Below are positions 12,024-21,880 of a stretch of 64,000 nucleotides of DNA, piece by piece. How positions within the stretch are numbered: position 1 is the first letter of the stretch; each line of letters starts with the position of its first letter. Made by a program: the position numbers and the translations under genes. Source of the DNA: Glandiceps talaboti (taxonomy: Eukaryota > Hemichordata > Enteropneusta > Spengelidae); the NCBI RefSeq assembly GCF_964340395.1, contig NC_135551.1, positions 14,512,003 through 14,576,002 on the forward strand, in the 5' to 3' direction. The notes under the pieces were generated by a model that saw only the letters and a list, made by a program, of their open reading frames with translations, was not told the origin of the DNA and ran no database searches.

Positions 12024-12032
12024 GCAGGCAAC

Positions 12033-13220
12033 AGACTTAAGATGGCGATGGGAATGTATGCTCCTCCGTCGCCAGATTTCGGGGATGTAGACTTGGACTT
12101 CAGTGAACTGTATATCTCTTTACCCAGACAGCCTTGAAGTTGATACACATCTAGACGTCATGCATTGGACCTTCATCGAACTGGCGACCTCCGGAGACTG
12201 ATGAATTCCCTGCAACCTTTGCTTGCACGTAGCTAACGTAGGTCAATGTAACCTTGATTTCAAAGTGTTTGTTTTATTTTTATTTTGGGGTAATTTTTTT
12301 TTAAAAAAACAAAAAAACAGAGGATTTATTTGACAAGTGCGTAACTGGTCGTTCTTATGCTGTGAAATCTGAGATTGTGTGCAGCTTTTTCCTTCATCAC
12401 AATCACGCGTAAAATGATTGATAGCTAATGTATTAGTAATAAGAGTGAATGAAATAACATCAATACTAGCTGCAACTTTAACATTTAAAAAAAATGTTTT
12501 GTTAGATACAATAACTCCTAATATCGTACTCCCTAAACTGTATTAAATCACTTGTGGGTAAACACATTTTTGAATTTTATAGCCGTGTACATGATATATG
12601 GAGCAATATAAATCACAGTGTCTCAATAAATCTTGATGATTGTTGTGTCCACAACCAAAAACTAGCCCCCTCAACGGTAATCACGATTTTAACTTGTTAC
12701 TTACGGATAAGATCGCGACCACTGATGAACATGTACAATGTCAAATTATAGGTAATTTTGGTGTCAGATCAAAAATGTATACTACAGTACAGTTACAAAC
12801 TAGAACAGTTTTAACATGTTGACAGATTCAAAACCATACTCATCTTAACAGTGGTAATACTTGATGAAGAAAAATGTCCCAGTTACAGCTAGTGCAGAAT
12901 AAATGTTCAAGGGCTACCCATGGTAATAAGCATTGTATGTATGTAATTTCCAAGACATACAGTTATATTGTTAGTAATCATGCTTGCAGACAGTGTAAAC
13001 TGCAACTCAATTCTGACATCGTCCCATCTAAGAACAATATAATATAAAGAGAAGGGACAATATTGGCATCAAGTTCCATCAATCTCCGTCTGCAAGTAGG
13101 ACTATGAAACAATTTGTGTATCTGTGTCTGTGCATGTATGTGTGTTAATTTCACTTTGGATCAAGATTTGCATTTGTAACCCGCCACCTCCTCCTCCTTT
13201 ATTATTCATTTCAGGAAACC
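12033..13220 (+). other. Upstream region of the BTB-kelch gene (possible 5' UTR exon)
   Basis: A relatively GC-rich patch at 12034-12240 follows the foldback element and contains an ATG at 12042 opening a 31-codon frame, which could be an upstream ORF in a 5' exon. A well-formed acceptor (TTATTATTCATTTCAG, ending 13214) lies 6 bases before the CDS start codon, implying an upstream non-coding exon. The exact donor is not decided by sequence alone. Confidence 0.45.
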
Positions 13221-15389
13221 ATGAGTAACCAGGGTAACACTGAGGGAAATCTTGACCCTCCTTATTTTGTGCATGAGAGCATGTCAAACCCCACTCTCCT
13301 GCTTGAAGCCATGAATAATCTACGAACTGAAGGAACGTTAACTGACATCACTCTCAGTGCAAAGGGAAAGTTATTCCTTTGTCATCGAGTTATTCTTGCT
13401 GCTTCCTGTGATATGTTTAGACAGCGATTCTCGGTAGATGGGGAGGATCGGAAGACTCAGTGTCATAGTACAGAGATATGCCAGGTGGATGATGTTGAAC
13501 AAGACTCTTTGGAAATGATACTCCAGTATTTGTATACAGCAAAGTGTACTCTCACTAACTCTAACATTGACACCCTCCTGGAAGCAGGGAAAATACTTGG
13601 AATCGCCTCCCTTGTTAAAATATGTGAAAAATATTATGATCAAGCAAATATGGACCTTGTGGGTGAAAACAGGAATGATTGCAATGGCAAGAGAAGCAAG
13701 AGTTCAAATGAATTCTTTTACAAGTGTTATGACTTTGAATACCTTAAGAATGTCATTGATTCATTGTCTGTTTTAAGACATGATGATTGGTCAAGGGATG
13801 TCATTCTGTGTGTAGAAGACAAAGAAATCCCATGCCACAGATCTGTGTTGGCAGCCCGCAGTTTGTATTTTAAGGCTATGTTTACCAACGCCATGCGAGA
13901 AAGAGATGAGTTGAAGGTACCCATGTACGGAACAGATGTGACTAGTATAGAAACCATAGTGGATTTCATGTACTCCGGTCAAATAAAGGCACAAGAATCA
14001 ACCATGCAGGCTTTAATAACAACTGCCAGCATGTGTCAAGTTGAATCTTTAATCACAATCTGTGCAGCACAATTTGTCAAGTCTATTAGCATCAACAACT
14101 GTTTGGGAATGTATGCATATGCTGAGAGTATTAATCAGAAAATGCTCTGCAAGGCTGCAAAAGACTTTGCAATCAAAAACTTTGGTGCTGTTATTGTTGA
14201 AGAGGAGTTTTTACATCTGGACAAAGACCACCTGCTTGAATTTATTTCCTCTAATGAACTTTGCATAGAAAATGAAGAGTGTTTATATGAGGGCGTTCTC
14301 CGCTGGGCCAGATGTAAAGATGAAAGACTGGTGTATTTGGATGAACTTCTACAAGAAGTGAGGTTTGCTTTCATATCTCCAAGTTTCGTCAAGAAAAATA
14401 TCAACAACGACAGTCTTCTGATTAGAAATGAAGTTGTCAGAAATCTGATCCAAGAAGGAGAGTCGATTCAGAGATTATCAACGGCTGAACGACTCAAAGT
14501 TGATGAACGCCGCATGCAGATACGTAAGTACTCAGCTGAAGTCATGATAACCCTAGGTGGTTACTACAATGAAAGTTATAAAGGAGTCAAAGAGGTACAC
14601 AAAGTTTTATGTTTCGATCCTATGTCAAATGAGTGGACTTTTTCTACACCATTGGAGTTGCCAGCTAATGATAATGTGGTTTCAGCTGCAATGTTTGGTC
14701 TCCATGGCAACAGTATCTATGCAGCAACTAAGAGAGGAAATCTCTTTGTATATGACGCATGTTCAGGTGAGTGGTATAAAAGACCTTTTCCAGCCTCCAA
14801 CAAACAGCAAACAATCCAAATTCTTTCTCCAAATAGTTATTCTGTCCTTGTACTTGGAAACAGATCAGGTCCTTTTATTCTGAGGCAGACAACGGGACAT
14901 TGGCATGAACTACCGAAGTTAAGAGAAGAATGTTTAGCGGTGTCTGTGTGGTCAGACAGAGTGTATGCCGTTATCAAAAATGAACTGCACTGGTGTGTTT
15001 TACAAACCGAGTTTGGTTTCCCACACACGTTTGGCTGGAAGAGCGTGCATATATTTGAACAGAAACTGGACTCTGCATATGCTGCCACTATCAGAGATAA
15101 TATTTTCATCTTAGTGAATGACTTTACTCTGATGTACCATAATCCTGAAAGAAATGAGACTGGTTCATTACCTGGGGTTCCTAATCATCCAAGACAGTCA
15201 TCTACATTAGCTGTGTGTAACAACAACTTGTACATCATTGGAGGAAGGAGCACACAACACCACAATATACATGAGATAGAAATGTATGACTTTGAGAACA
15301 AATGTTGGAAAGTTATTGCCAAACTTCCAGAGCCATTATGGGGACACTGCTGCATAACTGCTCCAAAATATCCTTATTATTATCTGTAA
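13221..15389 (+). CDS. BTB-BTB-BACK-kelch protein (kelch-like family), 722 aa, intronless CDS
   Basis: Domains in order: BTB 1 at about residues 28-140 (TDITLSAKGKLFLCHRVILAAS, LQYLYTAK); BTB 2 at about 172-287 (DVILCVEDKEIPCHRSVLAA, VDFMYSG); BACK at about 291-395 (NCLGMYAYAE, FLHLDKDHLLEFI, EGVLRWAR); kelch region at about 440-715. Only the first (MITLGGYY...FDPMSNEW) and last (NNNLYIIGGRS...YDFENKCWKVIAKLPEP) kelch repeats are well formed. The middle blades are degenerate but keep the spacing of a beta-propeller. Kelch-like proteins are usually substrate adaptors of Cullin-3 ubiquitin ligases: BTB-BACK binds the cullin and the propeller binds substrate. The usual plan has one BTB and about 550-650 residues, so the tandem BTB is unusual. 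A splice acceptor 6 bp upstream suggests a 5' UTR intron. No substrate can be inferred. Confidence 0.95.
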   Translation: MSNQGNTEGNLDPPYFVHESMSNPTLLLEAMNNLRTEGTLTDITLSAKGKLFLCHRVILAASCDMFRQRFSVDGEDRKTQCHSTEICQVDDVEQDSLEMILQYLYTAKCTLTNSNIDTLLEAGKILGIASLVKICEKYYDQANMDLVGENRNDCNGKRSKSSNEFFYKCYDFEYLKNVIDSLSVLRHDDWSRDVILCVEDKEIPCHRSVLAARSLYFKAMFTNAMRERDELKVPMYGTDVTSIETIVDFMYSGQIKAQESTMQALITTASMCQVESLITICAAQFVKSISINNCLGMYAYAESINQKMLCKAAKDFAIKNFGAVIVEEEFLHLDKDHLLEFISSNELCIENEECLYEGVLRWARCKDERLVYLDELLQEVRFAFISPSFVKKNINNDSLLIRNEVVRNLIQEGESIQRLSTAERLKVDERRMQIRKYSAEVMITLGGYYNESYKGVKEVHKVLCFDPMSNEWTFSTPLELPANDNVVSAAMFGLHGNSIYAATKRGNLFVYDACSGEWYKRPFPASNKQQTIQILSPNSYSVLVLGNRSGPFILRQTTGHWHELPKLREECLAVSVWSDRVYAVIKNELHWCVLQTEFGFPHTFGWKSVHIFEQKLDSAYAATIRDNIFILVNDFTLMYHNPERNETGSLPGVPNHPRQSSTLAVCNNNLYIIGGRSTQHHNIHEIEMYDFENKCWKVIAKLPEPLWGHCCITAPKYPYYYL

Positions 15390-15426
15390 AAACGACACAA
15401 TATATTAGTAGTAATAGGGTTAATAC

Positions 15427-15815
15427 CTTATTGGAATCTAGTTCTTGAAGTGACTCTACGTAGCTTTCATGTGATCACCTCATAACATCATTACTGTGCA
15501 CTATACGAAAAGTCATATTTGACCATGTCTCTCCACCGAGGTAAATCTTGAGCAGAGGATGTGTAAATGTGGTGAGTATGAGACAAAAATTTGATTTAAT
15601 TTACCCCCAGTGATCTCTCCACTGGGGGCTGTAGACAGTCAAAAGTGGTACTGCGTCTCGTACTACCCCCTGACAGAGATGGCGGTTAGATGGGTCACAG
15701 GTAGGGTAAAGGTTGGGTAAAGGTGGGTAAATTGGACTTTTCGTGTTGTGGTGATGACATCTGAGTGATTCGGACAAAAGCTATATAGTCACTTCAAAGA
15801 CTAGATTCCAATAAG
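15427..15815. mobile_element. MITE family C, full copy
   Basis: The left end CTTATTGGAATCTAG is mirrored by CTAGATTCCAATAAG at the right. The inverted repeats extend inward through GAAGTGACT...TAGCTTT and the CATCA/GATGT blocks. Non-coding, in the region just 3' of the BTB-kelch stop codon, so it may be part of its 3' UTR. Confidence 0.85.
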
Positions 15816-15896
15816 ATAACTACTACTCTACTGTATAAAAATGGAGTCAAGTATCAATTTATATTCTACTAACATTATGTTAGTGAAGTTACCTTT

Positions 15897-16039
15897 AATA
15901 CTGGAATCTTGTTTCTTTTAAGTGACTATGTACCGGTAGCTTTCAGCCGAATTACTCTGACATCATTAGCATATAATGATGTTATGCTGTTTGGTCAGGT
16001 GACCTCCTAATGGTCATGGAATCACTAGATTCCAATAAG
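15897..16039. mobile_element. MITE family C, second shorter copy within a local duplication
   Basis: Begins TACTGGAATCTTG, continues AAGTGACTATGTA..TAGCTTTCA and ends CTAGATTCCAATAAGG. The flank after each copy is also shared (CTACTCTA...ATGGAGTCAA...TTCTACT.ACAT), so this looks like a tandem segmental duplication of element plus flank, followed by divergence and an internal deletion. Confidence 0.75.
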
Positions 16040-16109
16040 GTGACTTCACTACCACTACTCTAAAGAATGGAGTCAAACATCTGTTCTACTGACATCATAT
16101 ATGATAACC

Positions 16110-16260
16110 AGAGTGGCTTCTAACCCATTGGAGACACCACTGACTCATACTGCCAATTTTGACACATCAAAATGTGATGTTAATCTATCTCTTACTGTAG
16201 CTTGGCTCACAAGAAACCCACTTTACTGAATGACTCAACAAAAAAAATTGACTGTCACAA
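16110..16260. repeat. Dispersed repeat family A, copy 3
   Basis: GACACCACTGACTCATACTG, ACATCAAAATGTGATG, TATCTCTTACTGTAG and GGCTCACAAGAAACCC match the other copies in order. Confidence 0.6.
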
Positions 16261-16573
16261 GAGCCTCTTGCCCTCTTGAAGAGGGCACACTGATGACAAA
16301 CAGAGTGGGGGGAAAACAGCTTTCAACTGGCAAATTTGAGAATGTAATATGTTTGAAAGTAGTTTGACAGCACAAAGGCCATTCAACCAAATTTTATCAA
16401 TACTTGTTGAGTATGACCAGAAAACACATATATAATAACAGACTAAAAATAACATCTTTAAATACACATCCTAATTCTGCAAGATTGTTTTATTCTCTGT
16501 TTTCATTCCATACACAATCTTACAGCAAAGGCAGGGACAGGATTCCCCCCACTCTACCCACCGCCCCAGCCCA

Positions 16574-16575
<2 letters not shown>

Positions 16576-16623
<48 letters not shown>
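16576..16623. repeat. (CA)n microsatellite
   Basis: About 24 CA units. The HTHTHT/CVCVCV reading frames across it are artefacts. Confidence 0.95.
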
Positions 16624-16626
<3 letters not shown>

Positions 16627-16724
16627 GCCCTTCCTCCAACTGGGACAGGGCCCCAAGGGTTACATTGATATAGCATGAACATGTAGGTTCTCATCACCCA
16701 CAAAAAAACCCTGATTTGTTGAGT

Positions 16725-16860
16725 TGACTCTGACCCAGTGCATCTATGACATACACTGCCACACAGCAATTTCATGTGGTGTACCAAAATTTGATGCTCC
16801 CCTAACCCATAGCATGTGGTGAATTCACAACAACACCAAGTTTGTGCCATTTGACATAAA
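16725..16860. repeat. Dispersed repeat family A, copy 4
   Basis: ACATACACTGCCACACAGC, GTACCAAAATTTGATGCTCCC, CCATAGCATGTGG and ATTCACAACAACACC align with copies 1-3. Confidence 0.55.
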
Positions 16861-17335
16861 ATAGCAAATATTATCTGTTATTAGGAAGTTGCCATGTTCA
16901 ATGCTAAATACAATGTACATATTACATAACAGTGAGTGCAAAGCATGATCGGACTACACAGGCAGATTTGAATGTTATATTAGAATTTCTGTTTTCCTTG
17001 TCTTTCTGTAATCTGTGGTTCTGTGGCCTCACATTTGACACCATAGACCCTAGAACTGGAGATAAATTACTTACTGAGTTGACTATGATATATACATTCA
17101 CATGTATCTGTCAATATAAAGTGATATAACACCTTAGCTGAAGGCATAGAGACATTTATTATTGTTTAATTGCCCTCCTTAGGGTAATCTGATCATACAT
17201 ATATAAAAACACAAATGAAATGTGGATGGTCTCAACAAAACTCATCCAAAGGGTTTCCAAATGTTCTGACTAGCTTTCACCCTGTTAACAGAGCATCACC
17301 AGGTCAGTAAACATACTATCCACTGGTCCATCATG

Positions 17336-17336
<1 letters not shown>
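16861..17336. other. Intergenic, nothing recognised
   Basis: AT-rich sequence with no domain-bearing frame and no repeat that I can delimit. Confidence 0.4.
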
Positions 17337-17377
<41 letters not shown>

Positions 17378-17454
17378 GGCAGGCAGGCAGGCATACATGC
17401 ATGCATGCATACATACATACATACATACATACATACATACATACATACATACAT
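17337..17454. repeat. Compound microsatellite (CA)n-(GCAG)n-(CATA)n, left of the SINE
   Basis: (CA)n at 17337-17374, a short GCAG run, then about 15 CATA/CATG units up to the SINE. The CATA motif resumes beyond the SINE. Confidence 0.95.
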
Positions 17455-17820
17455 GTGGAGTCATGATGGGTGAATGGTTAGCGTGACCGGCTTGGAATCT
17501 ACAGGTTGCAGGTTCGAGCCCCGTCGCTGCCTGCTGTTTGTTTCTGAGTGGCTAAAGTCCTTGGGCAAGATTTGAACCACGACTGTGCCTCAGTCAACCC
17601 AGCTGTATAACTGGGGACCTGGTAGGATGTAGGTTGCAATGTGAAGGCTTTAATCCTATGCGCTTAAATGGCTGCAATGGATTGTATGCTCCCCGGGGAG
17701 TTGAGGAAGACTAAAGGGCCGTTGTGCTGTTCTGATCCGAGCCAGGGGTAATAATTGTAAAGCGCTTTGAGCACGGAGTGGGAAAGCGCTATATAAGAAA
17801 CCAACATTATTATTATTATA
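17455..17820 (+). mobile_element. tRNA-derived SINE with L2-like 3' tail
   Basis: The head has a pol III A-box-like ATGGGTGAATGG (about 17465) and a B box GGTTCGAGCCC (17511-17521). The middle domain has CCTTGGGCAAGATTTGAACC...CAGTCAACCCAGCTG...ACTGGGGACCTGG. The 3' end reads GTAAAGCGCTTTGAGCACGG...GGGAAAGCGCTATATAAGAAACC and closes in (ATT)n, a tail type shared with L2-clade LINEs and suggesting mobilisation by one. It is flanked on both sides by (CATA)n, so it inserted into a microsatellite. A truncated antisense copy is at 47289-47501. Confidence 0.88.
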
Positions 17821-18187
17821 CATACATACATACATACATACATACATACATACATCCATACAGACATGCACACAGACATGCATGCATGCATACATAACTA
17901 CATGCATACATAAACAGACATGCATACATACATACATACATACATACATACATACATACATACATACATACATACATACATGCATGCATAGATACATACA
18001 TACATACATACATACACACATACATACATACATACATACATACATACATACATACATGCATATGTACGTACGTACGTACGTACGTACATACATACATACA
18101 TACATACATACATACATACATACATACATACATACATACATACATACATACGTACGTACATACATATACAGACAGACATGCATACAT
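17821..18187. repeat. (CATA)n microsatellite, about 370 bp, with internal (CGTA)n and CATG variants
   Basis: Tetranucleotide array with a (GTAC) block near 18066-18085 and 18151-18158. The long YVCMYVCM-type reading frames here are artefacts of the repeat. Confidence 0.95.
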
Positions 18188-18468
18188 TTCAATCATTTAA
18201 AGGAACGCACTGTCTTCAATAAACTCATTTATTCGTAGGCTTTTTTTTTTTAATTGGTTACCAGAAGGTTAGAGAATATGCCATTTGATATTAGAAAGGT
18301 ATTCACGGTTGATGGGTATTTGCACAATAAAGTAGTCCATAATGACACAGATGCCCTTTGGTGCCTGCTTTGGTGTGTTCTCTGTAAATACAATTCACAT
18401 GAGACTTACCAGGCTGTTGCTGTCATCGTAGGCTTTTTATTCAACCCCTTTCACTCCCTCCACCCATC

Positions 18469-18472
<4 letters not shown>

Positions 18473-18553
<81 letters not shown>
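18473..18553. repeat. (TC)n microsatellite
   Basis: About 40 uninterrupted CT units, a polypurine-polypyrimidine tract. Confidence 0.95.
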
Positions 18554-18557
<4 letters not shown>

Positions 18558-18848
18558 ACTATGAAACAGTGATTATTGTAGTGTGTGCTAGTTCATTATT
18601 AACTTTTGATTTCTTTGAACGACTTGGAACTTTATTTAAGCCGTAATACAAGCTATCAAGTCGTACAGCCTGACAGAAGCAGCATAGAGCGAAATACTTT
18701 TTTAACTTTATTTTTCAAAACAACATGACCCCCCCCCCCCCCTTCCATCACGCTAGTCAAAGAATAGGAGGGGGCAACCAATTATAGTAGCTGCAAGGAT
18801 TGCTAAGAACAGTAGATGGCACGTACGCGATGACCTGCTAACCCCTAT

Positions 18849-18885
18849 CTTGGAGGAATTATACTGTCAGTATAATTCCTCCAAG
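18849..18885. mobile_element. 37-bp perfect hairpin flanked by 7-bp direct repeats
   Basis: CTTGGAGGAATTATAC (18849-18864), a 5-base loop TGTCA, then the exact reverse complement (18870-18885). CCCCTAT sits directly on both sides (18842-18848 and 18886-18892). The symmetry plus duplicated flanks reads as a minimal palindromic insertion with a target duplication. The class is unknown. Confidence 0.8.
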
Positions 18886-18892
18886 CCCCTAT

Positions 18893-20900
18893 CATCTTCA
18901 AGGTTTTCCCGACAGGACTTTGTGAACGGTCACCCAAGCTGAGAATAGAATGAATATTTACACGGCTTTCATCCAGTACAATCCTGGCACAGTGTCTTGT
19001 ATTGTTCTATTGTCCAAGGACGCTATCAAGACTGGTAAAATGCGGATCCCTGAATGAATAGATTAGGGTCACTGGAGTTCGACATCTATGTACACAAGTC
19101 ACGCCATACCTACTTTTGCACAATAAAGTCACTGTGGTTTAGGAGACTTCTCAACGCGAACGGATAGCTCTTTTTTTTTAATTGGCTGGTCTCGCTTAGC
19201 TTGTGCCTACTCGAAAAGTGTAATTGTGAATAGTACAATTTACCCACTCAAAAAGACCTCCATTCAAATATAGAGACTGCCACAGAAAAGACGGTGGCCG
19301 TGACTTGAAATCGAAATTGAATTGATCGGTACAAACCTACCGGTTATCAACATCTCACTAGTAATACAGATATACAGAAGCTTTTATCATTTAAGGCGTG
19401 ATAGTTTTCGAAATTTGGTTAGAAATGCGAAAATGAAATTCGGCAATCGCAATGACGCCAAACGCCCCTTCCCATCCAACCACCACCACCACCACCCACC
19501 ACTAACTGAAACTGTAGTGAAATTGTCTCACCAACTTTAATGTAGCTTTGAAATATGAATGTTACTGCAATTATAAGGGTTTTATGTATCGTAGGATAGC
19601 AACATATCGGGTACATCTGAAAATATGCCATCTCCGACGACTTTACAGGTGTCTGCGAAGTTGAAGAGGATTATTGTTGTTGCATTCTTTGTCAAGTAGT
19701 GTCGCAAGTGAATGTCGAACGAATAAATCAGAAGAAAGGCTTTGTTGAAGTGCTTTTGATAGAAGAGAGACATTGATAAATTCAATGCCTTCGAGCTCTG
19801 TTCACTACGGTTATTACTTTCATCAGGCCCCGTCCATCTTGCCTTCACTAGTTGTAGTAAACAATAGAAAAATAAGACCATGATCACTGATGCGTGTATA
19901 CGCCGACAAAGGTTAACTCTATGAAAATGTACAGTGACACATTCAATGTTACATGTAACGTTAACAAAATGAAAACCTCCACGTTTGCATTTGTCTTGTT
20001 ATGGTATTTGTTGCTGCACGTACGTGTTTGTCCTTTTGTGTGTATTTTTGATCTCGTATGTAAGGCTACGTATGTACTGTCCGTAATTTCATGAATTTCG
20101 AAGAAACTAGTACAGAAAAGAAGTAGAGAAAATGTATTATTTTAGCTCAAAAATGTGAAATTTCATCGGAGTAGCCATAAGTATTGATACCTGTGTTCGG
20201 AACGCAAATTCAAAAATTCATTAGGATACCGGAATATATAGTGTAGCGATAGCGGTTCTCAAGTCTACATCATGTAGGCTATAAAGTATCCATAGACTCT
20301 CATAGCCTTCTGACCTGGTCAAATGTAGAATTGGCCGTATTTTACATAATTATGAAGCTATGAGTTGAGAAGATGGGTGCCACGTCATACTCCGTTTTTT
20401 GGTGATTGGTTACATATAAGACTAAGTGGTTGCTATACCAACTGGAAATCACCCATTAGGAAGAATTAACCCACTCTTGACGTTGATGACAGCATTGCAT
20501 GCCATAGTCGCTGGATTAGTGTATTGACAAATATAACATTCTCGGGGGTTTCCAAAAACTTGTGCAGAACAGGGAGTTATTCAAATTAGTGACGCGATTA
20601 CACAAAATGTTGACTGTTCCTCCAACACCCCCCCCCCCACTCCCTCCTGGCCATTATTGAAATAATGACAACTCCCTTACTAAAAGTGACATGCTCAGGG
20701 CAGGGAAAGGTTCGGCACAATTATGTTCATTATTCATGTTATGTCGCAGTGTGCTAAATGATTATGTAACTGTAAGACTTTAGTTAATCTGGCCAGTGTA
20801 GGGTCTATGATCTGGCCTTGAACGACAATCCGAGACCACAAAAAGATGTCTTGAGGTACAATACACAGAAATTTCCAATTAAAGACCATTGACATTATTT
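18893..20900. other. Intergenic, mostly unrecognised
   Basis: No established gene. A minus-strand open frame (19582-19887) with a signal-peptide-like start is listed separately. The rest shows only short frames and small homopolymer runs. Confidence 0.4.
19582..19887 (-). CDS. Possible first coding exon of a secreted protein (speculative)
   Basis: A 101-codon minus-strand frame starts MIMVLFFYCLLQLVKA, which looks like a short signal peptide, and carries three N-glycosylation sequons (NRS, NLS, NAT). A donor-like CACCT|GTAAAGT lies inside the frame at about 19642-19648, so the exon could end there. I recognise no domain and found no convincing next exon at lower coordinates. It may be chance. 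Confidence 0.2.
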   Translation of the reverse strand: MIMVLFFYCLLQLVKARWTGPDESNNRSEQSSKALNLSMSLFYQKHFNKAFLLIYSFDIHLRHYLTKNATTIILFNFADTCKVVGDGIFSDVPDMLLSYDT

Positions 20901-20929
20901 GAAAGGGAGATAATACATTCGCACAATGA

Positions 20930-21545
20930 AAGTATAGTATATATTCTCCATATGTCAAGTGAATGGGTTTTGCAGTTGATTTTAGATTATTACCACCGGT
21001 AAACAATGAGTAAAGAATGTTACGTAATTAAAATTTCACCATGTTCAAGGTCGAGGTCTAAACCCCAACACTGTGCGGTTAAACCCGACCTATGTAAAGC
21101 ACGTGTAGCCTGCCACATAGCAGGATGCCAAATCATTTGTAAAATTATGAAACTTTTTCAGTGCAAAATGGGATGAAGACATGAGGGCAAAGTCAGTGCT
21201 CCTTACAGCAGTTTGAATTTCCCGCATATGCATATATTACCCATAATCCTCTTTATATAGTGGACCTTGGCCTTTACAACGAAAAACTGGCATTGTGCCT
21301 TGGTTCAAGAAATAAAAGGAGTCAAATTTCGAGAGGACAACCATGGAAAAAATATAGGTCGTGAATGGGTATTGCAATCGCGGATTTCAGATTACACTAC
21401 CACTGGTAGATGCTAATCAACTCCTAAAGAATGTTACACAAAACAGAAATTCAGCATGTTCATGGTCTTAATCCCAAAAGGACATACGGTTTCATCCTTT
21501 ATGTCATATAGCCTATGTAACGCAAATGTAGCCGTCCATAGCAAA
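20930..21545. repeat. Diverged tandem duplication (about 20930-21125 and 21345-21545)
   Basis: The two halves share, in order, GTGAATGGGT.TTGCA, TTTCAGATTA/TTTTAGATTA, TACCACCGGTA/TACCACTGGTA, TAAAGAATGTTAC, CATGTTCA.GGTC and CCTATGTAA.GCA..TGTAGCC, at an offset of about 415 bp. Non-coding. Confidence 0.7.
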
Positions 21546-21664
21546 ATGTGTAGAATAAATATCAACAGAATATGTAATAATATACACAGGTGTCATATTT
21601 CATCATAATGTAAACAAACTATACTTTATTATTTTCAATATCTTTATTTTTACCAAAGTTACAA

Positions 21665-21666
<2 letters not shown>

Positions 21667-21736
<70 letters not shown>

Positions 21737-21789
21737 CGCTCTGCCACTGTGGTATAGAGCACTGTCTTAGCAGATTGATACTCACCGAG

Positions 21790-21868
<79 letters not shown>
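21667..21868. repeat. Two (TA)n microsatellites (21667-21734 and 21790-21868)
   Basis: Long AT dinucleotide arrays separated by a 55-bp unique spacer. Each is self-complementary and could extrude hairpins. IYIYIY frames are artefacts. Confidence 0.95.

Positions 21869-21880
<12 letters not shown>

Noticed and set aside
17461-17521. tRNA gene
   Set aside because: The A and B boxes belong to the head of a SINE. There is no complete cloverleaf and the SINE body follows directly.
17656-18238. Long reading frames of repeated CMYV or HTYI residues over CATA arrays (also at 23.5, 24.7, 49.3, 51.8 and 56.2 kb)
   Set aside because: They are translations of tetranucleotide or dinucleotide microsatellites, open in several frames on both strands, with no gene context.
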